11,476 bases of DNA from an uncultured beta proteobacterium (GTDB taxonomy: Bacteria > Pseudomonadota > Gammaproteobacteria > Burkholderiales > Burkholderiaceae). Under the pieces are notes generated by a model that was given only the letters and a program-made list of their open reading frames with translations, was not told the DNA's origin and ran no database searches. Made by a program: the position numbers and the translations under genes. Location of the stretch: contig CAIVXR010000021.1 in assembly GCA_903909925.1 (NCBI GenBank), positions 1 through 11,476 of the forward strand, given 5' to 3'. Below are positions 1 to 6,312 of the stretch, one piece after another. How positions within the stretch are numbered: position 1 is the stretch's first letter; the number at the start of each line of letters is the position of its first letter.

Positions 1-639
1 CTTGCTGCATTGGCAGCGTTTATGCGCTATCGCTATTTAGAGCACATCAAAATGATCGATGGTCAGCTAGCTGGCCATGAAATGGTCATTGCGAAAAAAT
101 TTGTTGTTGTCACAGGCAGAAAAGCAGGATCTATGAATGATCCCGTTGAAGTGCCTATACGTGTTGAGTTAAAAGACCAAATCTATTCTGTTTATATTGA
201 TGATGCAGATGGCGTAAGTCGCTATGACATCGTCAGCGATTGGCGCCCAGGTCAAATCTGTCTGCGGGCAACAATCAATCGCAGCAGCAAAATTACTGCT
301 CAAGTTGAAAAATGTGACACAAGATTGATTTTGATATTAGATGGCGTGAATTACGAGTGTATGGTGCTCAGCCCTTTAGGTGCAGAACTTCAGCGGCGTA
401 TGCCAGTCAAGCTACCGCCCGATACCTCTAAGTTGATGATGTCGCCAATGCCTGGCCTATTAACAAAGATAGCCGTCAAGGTTGGCGAGCAAGTCACTGC
501 TGGTCAAAAAATTGCATCTATCGAAGCCATGAAAATGGAGAACACGATTTGCGCAATCCAAGATGCTGTGGTCGCTGAAATTTGCGCTAAAGAGGGTGAT
601 AGCTTGGCAGTAGATCAGCTCATCATTCGCTTTGAGTGA
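1..639 (+). CDS. pccA: Biotin-dependent carboxylase alpha subunit, C-terminal part (propionyl-CoA carboxylase type); 5' truncated
   Basis: The reading frame is open from base 1, so this is the tail of a longer protein (212 residues visible). An apparent TTG start near base 10 is an artefact of the window edge. The last 70 or so residues form a biotinyl domain: a SPMPGLL segment, then the EAMKMEN biotin motif, whose lysine codon is at 532-534 (visible residue 178). The preceding 120 or so residues fit the BT/linker region that follows the biotin carboxylase domain in propionyl- and methylcrotonyl-CoA carboxylases. The enzyme would carboxylate propionyl-CoA to methylmalonyl-CoA in the cytoplasm together with a beta subunit. 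The adjacent epimerase-like gene, 17 bases downstream, favours a propionyl-CoA substrate. Acetyl- or methylcrotonyl-CoA specificity cannot be excluded from this fragment. Confidence 0.85.
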   Translation, partial: LAALAAFMRYRYLEHIKMIDGQLAGHEMVIAKKFVVVTGRKAGSMNDPVEVPIRVELKDQIYSVYIDDADGVSRYDIVSDWRPGQICLRATINRSSKITAQVEKCDTRLILILDGVNYECMVLSPLGAELQRRMPVKLPPDTSKLMMSPMPGLLTKIAVKVGEQVTAGQKIASIEAMKMENTICAIQDAVVAEICAKEGDSLAVDQLIIRFE

Positions 640-656
640 GGAAATAGTCAGGAGAA

Positions 657-1127
657 ATGATGTCTTCTAAGCCATTTAAAATTCTAGGTATTCAGCAAAT
701 CGCCATTGGTGGTGAAAGTAAAGATCGCCTGAAAAAGCTCTGGGTTGATATGCTCGGCTTTGAATACAAGAGCACTTTTGTATCTGAGCATGAAAACGTA
801 GATGAAGATATTTGTGCGATTGGTAAAGGAGTCCATGAGATCGAGGTGGATCTCATGCAGCCTATTGATCTTGAAAAGAAGCCCGCAGTACATCAAACCC
901 CCTTAAATCACATCGGCTTATGGGTTGATGACCTGCCAAAGGCGGTAGAGTGGTTGTCTGCAAATGGTCTACGTTTTGCTCCTGGAGGTATTCGTAAGGG
1001 GGCGGCTGGACATGACATCACTTTTGTCCATCCCAAAGGTAATGACGAGTTCCCTATTAGTGGCGAAGGCGTCTTAATTGAGCTTGTGCAAGCCCCGCCT
1101 GAAGTCATTGCAGGATTGGGTTCATAA
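657..1127 (+). CDS. VOC (glyoxalase/bleomycin resistance) family protein, methylmalonyl-CoA epimerase-like
   Basis: 156 residues, the usual length for a two-module VOC protein. The start ATG at 657 follows AGGAGA at about 650-655; a second ATG at 660 is equally in frame. The C-terminal half resembles methylmalonyl-CoA epimerase closely: NHIGLWVDD (residues 84-92), AGHDITFVHPKG (117-128) and VLIELVQAP (139-147). In that family four side chains hold the metal (two His, one Gln, one Glu). His85 and Glu142 are present here, but the first His position is Gln14 (IQQIAIG) and the Gln position appears to be Asp65 (VDLMQP). The gene sits just after a carboxylase that would make methylmalonyl-CoA, so epimerisation of that product is the natural guess. 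The altered ligands make a different lyase or isomerase activity possible. Confidence 0.75.
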   Translation: MMSSKPFKILGIQQIAIGGESKDRLKKLWVDMLGFEYKSTFVSEHENVDEDICAIGKGVHEIEVDLMQPIDLEKKPAVHQTPLNHIGLWVDDLPKAVEWLSANGLRFAPGGIRKGAAGHDITFVHPKGNDEFPISGEGVLIELVQAPPEVIAGLGS

Positions 1128-1161
1128 TTTGTTTTTCCAAGCAAACTTAAAAGAGTTTAAA

Positions 1162-1884
1162 TTGACGCGTATCTTAGCCATCGACACCTCAACAGCTTGG
1201 TGTTCGGTGGCTTTAACTTTAGGTGATCAAACACCAATTCTCCGACATGAGTTGGTGTCGGCTGGCGCTAGCCAACTGCTTTTACCTTGGGTTGAAACTC
1301 TTTTAATTAAAGCAGACATTCAGTTAAAGGAGCTTGATGCAATCGCTGTTGGTATTGGCCCGGGAGCATTTACTGGGGTTAGGCTCGGCGTTGCGGCTGT
1401 CCAAGGCTTAGCCGTTTCTTGTGATCTACCGGTCTTGCCAGTTACTAGTCTGGATGCTATTGCAGCGCAATTGATCAAAACACCCGATTTTGTACTAGCA
1501 AAACCTAAAAATTTTGTTATTGCCATCGATGCCCGTATGGATGAAATTTACTGGGCCCAATATCAGTCTCCAGTGCAACAACAAGATCAGGCGAAACGGA
1601 TTGGCAATATCCATTTATCAAAGCCAGAAGAATTAGATCTCACAGGCATTCAATTTGTGGCGGGCAGCGCTCTGAAAGTCTACGGTGATCGATTGTTTAG
1701 CAAGACCGCTTTACCATTGACTGCTTTGGACTCGCAAATCCATTTGACCGCCTTGGGAGTGCTAGCTTGTGCTGAGCAGGGATTGAGAGAAGGACGGCAA
1801 ATCAATGTCCACGAGCTCGAGCCGCTATACGTGCGTGATAAGGTGGCGCTGACTACCCAGGAGCGCCTAGAGGCTTTCAAATAA
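1162..1884 (+). CDS. tsaB: tRNA t6A37 threonylcarbamoyltransferase complex subunit TsaB
   Basis: 240 residues from a TTG start at 1162 (E. coli TsaB has 231). This start gives MTRILAIDTST, the standard TsaB opening. The frame is open further upstream, to about 1078, but that would overlap the VOC gene and add 28 unrelated residues. AAAAGAG at 1149-1155 is a modest ribosome-binding site. The protein has the ASKHA-type N-lobe (ILAIDTS, residues 4-10) and the conserved GPGAFTGVRLG segment (66-76). TsaB is a non-catalytic scaffold that works with TsaD and TsaE to transfer the threonylcarbamoyl group onto A37 of ANN-decoding tRNAs. The stop overlaps the rimI start by one base (TAATG), which suggests coupled translation. 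tsaB-rimI adjacency is common in proteobacteria. Confidence 0.93.
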   Translation: MTRILAIDTSTAWCSVALTLGDQTPILRHELVSAGASQLLLPWVETLLIKADIQLKELDAIAVGIGPGAFTGVRLGVAAVQGLAVSCDLPVLPVTSLDAIAAQLIKTPDFVLAKPKNFVIAIDARMDEIYWAQYQSPVQQQDQAKRIGNIHLSKPEELDLTGIQFVAGSALKVYGDRLFSKTALPLTALDSQIHLTALGVLACAEQGLREGRQINVHELEPLYVRDKVALTTQERLEAFK

Positions 1885-2399
1885 TGTCTGAGGGTACTGC
1901 GGAACTTTCTTTTTTACCGATGCAAAATGCAGATTTGGATGCTGTTTTAGAAATAGAAGCAGTCTCGCATCTACATCCTTGGACCAAAGGTAACTTCTCA
2001 GATTCTTTAGCAGCAGGGCACTGGGCTTATTGCATTCGCCCACAAGTGGATCAAGCTATCAAAGGTTCATATTTAGATCCGGCGGTCTTATGGGCTTATT
2101 GCATTCTCTTTCCGGCTGTAGATGAATTGCATTTACTGAATATCACGGTATCACCCAACTTACGCAAACTAGGATTAGCTTTCCGAATGATGACTGCAAT
2201 TGAAGGGGTTGCTGCCCAACAAAAGATGCCTAGGATTATTCTCGAAGTAAGGCCCTCTAATATTGCTGCAGTCACTTTGTACCAAAAGCTTGGATATGAA
2301 CAAATTGGTATCCGCAAAAACTACTACCCAGCGGACCTGCAATCGGGCAGCAGGGAGGATGCACTGGTGATGGCTAAATCGATTAAGCTAGAGCCATGA
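1884..2399 (+). CDS. rimI: Ribosomal protein S18-alanine N-acetyltransferase RimI (GNAT family)
   Basis: 171 residues, slightly longer than E. coli RimI (148). It shows the expected order of GNAT elements: the N-terminal HLHPWTKGNF (residues 29-38), the strand LHLLNITVSP (82-91), an acetyl-CoA loop RKLGLA (94-99), then LEVRPSNIAAVTLYQKLGYE (120-139) and RKNYYP (144-149). Glu121 and Tyr133 match the general base and general acid known from Salmonella/E. coli RimI. It would acetylate the N-terminal alanine of ribosomal protein S18 in the cytoplasm. The loop usually reads Q/RxxGxG/A and here ends in Ala. The extra length lies between the first two strands, where WAYCI occurs twice. The start overlaps the tsaB stop, and the stop overlaps the next start by four bases (ATGA). 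Confidence 0.92.
   Translation: MSEGTAELSFLPMQNADLDAVLEIEAVSHLHPWTKGNFSDSLAAGHWAYCIRPQVDQAIKGSYLDPAVLWAYCILFPAVDELHLLNITVSPNLRKLGLAFRMMTAIEGVAAQQKMPRIILEVRPSNIAAVTLYQKLGYEQIGIRKNYYPADLQSGSREDALVMAKSIKLEP
2022..2106 (+). repeat. In-frame 16-base direct repeat in rimI
   Basis: TGGGCTTATTGCATTC occurs at 2022-2037 and again at 2091-2106, exactly 69 bases (23 codons) apart. Both copies encode WAYCI. Similarity continues weakly beyond the identical core (RPQVDQ against LFPAVDE), so this may be a small internal duplication of a beta-strand. Chance convergence of two GNAT strands is the alternative. Confidence 0.6.
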
Positions 2400-2902
2400 G
2401 CAATACACATTCAGACTTCTTAAAGGAAATGGGCATAACGCAGTGGTCCTCTAGGGATAGTGCTGAGCCATCTTCAGTCGACACCTCTACACCTATTCAA
2501 GCAGTTGAAAAGATCTCACCAGGCCATTGGTGGTTCTTTGGAGCCCAGCCACAGGGCGATGCACAGCTTCTTTTTCAGGGTGTTATTCGATCCTTGGGTC
2601 TGGCTCCGCAAGAGTGGTCTTGGAAGAACCCTGGCGATCATTTAAATCAGCTTCAAGTTCCAGAAGATGGTTTACCAGTGGTGGCGTTTGCCTTTGGTGG
2701 CCCTGTTGCTCAAAAAATTACTGGCGAGAAGGATGCATTGCCACAATTACGTGAAACCATTTTGGCCTTAAATAATGGCTCTGATGAAGAAGTGCCAGTC
2801 ATCGCTTCATTTGATTTGGCACAGTTACTTGCTAAACCAAAAGATAAAACCTTACTCTGGCAGGATCTTTTATTAGCGAAGTCAATGCTACAAAATATTT
2901 AA
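2396..2902 (+). CDS. HolD-like protein (DNA polymerase III psi signature) on a non-catalytic uracil-DNA glycosylase-like body
   Basis: 168 residues; start ATG overlaps the rimI stop (ATGA). Residues 8-20 include GITQW followed by an Arg, and Trp17 matches Trp17 of E. coli HolD (psi), the N-terminal element that docks psi onto the clamp-loader collar. The C-terminus (ASFDLAQLL, then LLWQDLLLAK, residues 137-162) aligns by eye both with the psi C-terminus (NP...LWQ) and with family-4 uracil-DNA glycosylases (HPAYLL...WEDL). The middle has a UDG-like strand-loop, WWFFGAQPQG (45-54), and a glycine-rich segment, AFAFGGPVAQKITG (97-110). It has no cysteine, so it cannot hold the iron-sulfur cluster of family-4 enzymes, and the GEAPG and HP catalytic motifs are replaced. 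holD also neighbours rimI in E. coli. I infer a structural replisome role, not a glycosylase; a decayed UDG paralogue is the alternative. Confidence 0.6.
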   Translation: MSNTHSDFLKEMGITQWSSRDSAEPSSVDTSTPIQAVEKISPGHWWFFGAQPQGDAQLLFQGVIRSLGLAPQEWSWKNPGDHLNQLQVPEDGLPVVAFAFGGPVAQKITGEKDALPQLRETILALNNGSDEEVPVIASFDLAQLLAKPKDKTLLWQDLLLAKSMLQNI

Positions 2903-4218
2903 TGCTTGTGTTCACCAATCAGATGCATAGAGTCATATTCAGTTTGGTTTCTAGCATGGCGCTTGATTACAAGCCACATGATGCAACTCACAGTTAAACC
3001 AAAACCAACGATCACGTAGATTACTGGCACATCAAACCATATCAACAGCGAATAGATTGCCAGCATCATTAATACCGAAATATTTTCATTGAAGTTCTGA
3101 ACTGCAATAGAGTGACCCGCTGACATGAGAACGTGACCACGGTGCTGAAGCAGTGCATTCATTGGCACCACAAAATAACCCGCAAGCCAGCCAACCACAA
3201 TGAGTAAGAAATAGGCGGGCAATAAATTGAGGCTGACTTGCATCTTGCCAATCGTTACCATGGTTATATCTGGCAACATATTGGAGTTGTAGACAGCCAT
3301 GATGCACACCACAAGGCCCATGGCAATACCATAAGGCAGTACCTTTAATGAATGGCGTAGTGGCACACGTGAAGCGGCCCACATGGCGCCACCCGCGACA
3401 CCCACGGCAGATATGGCTTGCAAAATAGCACCTTGGGATAAATTCATATGCAAAGAAACTTGAGCCCACTTAATCACAATAAACTGCAAAGTAGCGCCAG
3501 CTCCCCAAAACAAAGTGGTTACTGCCAAGGAGATTTGCCCTAAGCGATCATTCCATAGAGTCTTAAAACAAACCGAGAAATCTTTGATCAGTTCAATGGG
3601 GTTGGTTTTTTGAGAAACATAACGTGCTCCCGTATCTGGAATCTTCAGATTGATGAGCGCAGCTACAATATAAATCATCATAATGATGAGAATGGCAGAT
3701 TCAGCGGGGGTATCAATACCGGTGTCTAGAGTTGGTATGTCTAATGCCAAAAGGCTTTGGGACACTGTGCTACTAATTAAGACGCCCCCCAAAACAGTAC
3801 CTAAAATAATCGAACCCACTGTAAGACCCTCAATCCAGCCATTGGCAGCTACCAGTTTCTCTGGGGGTAATAATTCCGTCAAAATGCCATATTTGGCTGG
3901 AGAGTATGCGGCAGCCCCAAGACCTACGATTGCGTAGGATAGCAATGGATGGCTACCAAACAGCATCACTACACAGCCTACAAATTTGATTGTGTTGGTG
4001 ATAAACATGACATTTCCCTTGGGGCGGGAGTCTGCAAAGGCGCCCACAAAGGCTGCTAGCAATACATAGGACAATACAAAGAACAATTTAAGTAATGGAG
4101 TCATCCAGGCCGGGGCATGGAGCTGTGCCAGAAGTGCAATTGCAGCAATGAGCAAAGCGTTATCGGCAAGCGAAGAAAAAAATTGCGCCGCCATAATGGT
4201 GTAAAAACTACGGTTCAT
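2899..4218 (-). CDS. lplT: Lysophospholipid transporter LplT (MFS)
   Basis: 439 residues, about 40 more than E. coli LplT, and strongly hydrophobic throughout with roughly a dozen membrane segments. Family features include AQFFSSLADNALL near residues 11-23, the MFS loop GAFADSRPKGN (about 59-69), the YSPAKYGILTELLP signature (about 105-118) and QNFNENISV near residue 370. It would flip lyso-phosphatidylethanolamine across the inner membrane for re-acylation. In E. coli the partner acyltransferase Aas is encoded next door; no aas gene lies in this window. The start ATG (4216-4218) has no strong Shine-Dalgarno. It lies 44-50 bases from the divergent alr start, so the two share a very short promoter region. 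The 3' end overlaps the convergent HolD-like gene by three bases. Confidence 0.9.
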   Translation of the reverse strand: MNRSFYTIMAAQFFSSLADNALLIAAIALLAQLHAPAWMTPLLKLFFVLSYVLLAAFVGAFADSRPKGNVMFITNTIKFVGCVVMLFGSHPLLSYAIVGLGAAAYSPAKYGILTELLPPEKLVAANGWIEGLTVGSIILGTVLGGVLISSTVSQSLLALDIPTLDTGIDTPAESAILIIMMIYIVAALINLKIPDTGARYVSQKTNPIELIKDFSVCFKTLWNDRLGQISLAVTTLFWGAGATLQFIVIKWAQVSLHMNLSQGAILQAISAVGVAGGAMWAASRVPLRHSLKVLPYGIAMGLVVCIMAVYNSNMLPDITMVTIGKMQVSLNLLPAYFLLIVVGWLAGYFVVPMNALLQHRGHVLMSAGHSIAVQNFNENISVLMMLAIYSLLIWFDVPVIYVIVGFGLTVSCIMWLVIKRHARNQTEYDSMHLIGEHKH

Positions 4219-4253
4219 TCGTACAATCTAGTCATTGAATCAATTAAAACACG

Positions 4254-4262
4254 AAAGGAGGG
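4254..4262 (+). promoter_or_regulatory. Strong Shine-Dalgarno that decides the alr start
   Basis: AAAGGAGGG lies here. Its GGAGG core (4257-4261) is 1 base from the ATG at 4263, which is too close, but 7 bases from the in-frame ATG at 4269. The second ATG is therefore the better start. Confidence 0.7.
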
Positions 4263-4268
4263 ATGAAT

Positions 4269-5384
4269 ATGGGCGCTACAGCTAATGGCTTGATAAATAG
4301 GCCAATTTTGGCGTCTATTCACACTGACGCCTTTCGACACAATTTAAACAGAGTTCGAGAGCTCGCGCCAGAATCCAAGATTTGGTCAGTTGTGAAATCC
4401 AGGGGGTATGGTCACAGTTTTGAGGCGGTATTGAAGGGTTTAGCTTCTACAGATGGTTTTGCACTCCTCAATATGCAAAATGCGCTGCGTCTAAGGAAGG
4501 AGGGTTGGCTGGGTCGAATCCTACTTTTAGAAGGGTTATTTCATGAAAATGAATTGGCCTTGGCTGAGAAGTTGTCTTGTGATTTGGTTGTGCATTGCGA
4601 GGCACAAGTAGAGTGGTTAGAAAAATATCAAGCTCATAAGCCATTTAATGTATTTCTGAAAATGAATACTGGTATGAATCGCTTAGGTTTAAAACCTGAG
4701 GCCTATAGAATCGCGTTCCACCGCTTGCATGCTGCTGGCCACAAAATGCATCACATGACACATTTTGCAAATGCAGATCAAGTAGATCGCCTACCGACAG
4801 TGGGCAGTCAGATGGAATTATTTAACGAAACAATTGAGGGTTTAGATGCCCCAACGTCATTAGCCAATTCTGCAGCAATTTTGTGGCATCGCAATGCGCT
4901 TGGTGACTGGGTAAGGCCTGGAATCATCCTTTATGGTGCTTCACCCACAGGACTTTATGCAGATATTAAGAACGCACACTTAAAAGCTGTCATGCAGCTT
5001 GAGAGTGAAATCATTGATATTCAGTTATTAGACAAAGGAGATCGCGTTGGCTATGGCGGTCGCTTTGAAGCCCCTGAAAAAATGAGAGTTGGAATTGTGG
5101 CTTGTGGTTATGCCGACGGATATCCACGGCACGCAAAAGATGGCACCCCAGTTTGGGTGAATGATGGCAGCAAAGATGGTGGAATGGTGTGTCCTATCGC
5201 TGGCCGCGTATCCATGGATATGTTGAGCATTGATCTACGCAAGGCGCCTAATGCAAAAATTGGTAGTAAGGTTGAGCTTTGGGGAGACAGAGTCCCGATT
5301 GATGACGTTGCTCACATGAGTGACACCATAGGCTACGAGCTGATGTGCGCTGTTGCTCCACGCGTTCCGCTTGTAATAAAGTAA
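4269..5384 (+). CDS. alr: Alanine racemase
   Basis: 371 residues from ATG 4269, chosen from Shine-Dalgarno spacing; ATG 4263 would add two residues. A fold-type III PLP enzyme that interconverts L- and D-alanine to supply D-Ala for peptidoglycan. Visible active-site features are the PLP lysine Lys43 in SVVK, the carbamylated-lysine segment FLKMNTGMNRLG, WVRPGIILYG (phosphate/PLP side), the second catalytic base Tyr281 in GYADGYPR, and GRVSMDM. Oddly, the usual KANAYGHG or KADAYGHG box after the PLP lysine reads KSRGYGHS: the Tyr, Gly and His remain but four surrounding residues differ. The rest of the protein is intact and full length, so I treat it as functional. A TACAAT at 4222-4227 could be its -10 element, but I see no convincing -35. 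It converges on bamD with only 13 bases between the two genes and no visible terminator. Confidence 0.93.
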   Translation: MGATANGLINRPILASIHTDAFRHNLNRVRELAPESKIWSVVKSRGYGHSFEAVLKGLASTDGFALLNMQNALRLRKEGWLGRILLLEGLFHENELALAEKLSCDLVVHCEAQVEWLEKYQAHKPFNVFLKMNTGMNRLGLKPEAYRIAFHRLHAAGHKMHHMTHFANADQVDRLPTVGSQMELFNETIEGLDAPTSLANSAAILWHRNALGDWVRPGIILYGASPTGLYADIKNAHLKAVMQLESEIIDIQLLDKGDRVGYGGRFEAPEKMRVGIVACGYADGYPRHAKDGTPVWVNDGSKDGGMVCPIAGRVSMDMLSIDLRKAPNAKIGSKVELWGDRVPIDDVAHMSDTIGYELMCAVAPRVPLVIK

Positions 5385-5397
5385 AGACCGCAGATTC

Positions 5398-6312
5398 TTA
5401 CTTATTCCAGAACTGCCACCATCTACGCTCTTTTATAACGCGCTGTCCAGTCTCTAACATGGGGCTATCCGGAAAATTGAGCTTAAATACCCGGGCAGTA
5501 TCGTTGCTTAACTCAACCATGCCTAACTTTTGGTAAGACTTATACAAAATATAAAGTGCTTCTTCAACGGCAGGAGCACGATCATAGTCACGAATCACCA
5601 GCTGCGCACGATTAGCAGAAGCTAAGTAAGCGCCGCGCTGATAATAAAAGCGGGCCACAATGACATCTGCTTCAGCAAGCGAGTTAACGATGTAGCGCAT
5701 CCGATCTAGAGCATCAGGAGCATATTTGCTGTTGGGGAAGCGCTCAACAACGATTTTGAATGATTCAAAAGCATCCTTAGCCGCCTGAGGATCACGCTCA
5801 CTTAAATCTTGACCAGTAAACTTGCCGAGCCAACCTAAATCATCATTAAAAGTGATTAGGCCTCTAAGGTAATAGGCGTAATCTAAATTAGAGCTACCTT
5901 GATGGAGCTTAATAAAGCGATCGATCGCAACCAATGCTTGCGCTTGCTCACTTGCCTTCCAATAGCAATAAGCAGCATTAATTTGGGCTTGCTGTGAATA
6001 AGGGCCAAATGGAAAACGTGCCTCTAGTTTGTCAAAGTATTTGCCGCATTTAGCAAAGTCACCGTCATTTAACTTATCGGTCGCCTCAGAATAGAGTTTG
6101 GCCTCTGACCAAATATCGGTATCGTCTTTTTGACCATCGCTGCCTGCGCAAGCGCTTAGCAAAAGCGCGGCAGTCAAGCTCACTAAAAGCAAGCCTATTG
6201 GTCTAGTATTAAAAAAAGTGAACTTTTTTTCTAGGGCAAAGTTCCCAGCAAGCCTTAAACTGGCGTCTGATATTGCGTCGGACATTACTGAAAGGCTCTT
6301 TAAGCGTGGCAT
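5398..6312 (-). CDS. bamD: Outer membrane protein assembly factor BamD (lipoprotein)
   Basis: 304 residues. A hydrophobic stretch (residues 39-54) ends in the lipobox LSAC with Cys55 as the lipidated residue; Ala follows it, so outer-membrane sorting is expected. The mature 250 residues are a TPR protein: KLNDGDFAKCGKYFDKLEARFPFGPY, then YAYYLRG and SFKIVVERFPNSKYAPDA motifs typical of BamD. It is the essential BAM-complex lipoprotein that helps insert beta-barrel proteins. The segment before the hydrophobic core is unusually long (about 38 residues). Even so, the first ATG is supported by AGGAG 9 bases upstream and a TATAAT-like box further up; a start at the internal Met10 is possible. Its 5' end overlaps the divergent rluD start. 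Confidence 0.93.
   Translation of the reverse strand: MPRLKSLSVMSDAISDASLRLAGNFALEKKFTFFNTRPIGLLLVSLTAALLLSACAGSDGQKDDTDIWSEAKLYSEATDKLNDGDFAKCGKYFDKLEARFPFGPYSQQAQINAAYCYWKASEQAQALVAIDRFIKLHQGSSNLDYAYYLRGLITFNDDLGWLGKFTGQDLSERDPQAAKDAFESFKIVVERFPNSKYAPDALDRMRYIVNSLAEADVIVARFYYQRGAYLASANRAQLVIRDYDRAPAVEEALYILYKSYQKLGMVELSNDTARVFKLNFPDSPMLETGQRVIKERRWWQFWNK
6211..6230. repeat. Perfect A/T-tract palindrome in the bamD signal-peptide region
   Basis: Seven A's plus GT, a two-base GA centre, then AC plus seven T's form a perfect 9-base inverted repeat. It encodes residues 28-34 or so (EKKFTFF) of BamD, on the minus strand. It may be only the result of Lys/Phe codons, but two 7-base homopolymers facing each other are prone to slippage. 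Confidence 0.7.

Noticed and set aside
1078..1161. Longer N-terminus for TsaB
   Set aside because: It overlaps the VOC gene and does not look like any TsaB; TTG 1162 gives the family N-terminus.
2396..2902. Active uracil-DNA glycosylase
   Set aside because: No cysteines for the iron-sulfur cluster, and the GEAPG and HP motifs are replaced (GAQPQ, FD).
3086..3469. 127-codon minus-strand frame inside lplT
   Set aside because: It is an alternative frame of a clearly conserved membrane protein; its Cys/His/Trp-rich composition is typical of an out-of-frame reading.
6273..6305. Longer N-terminus for RluD from TTG 6273
   Set aside because: It adds 11 residues with no family similarity and overlaps bamD further; GTG 6306 has a Shine-Dalgarno upstream.
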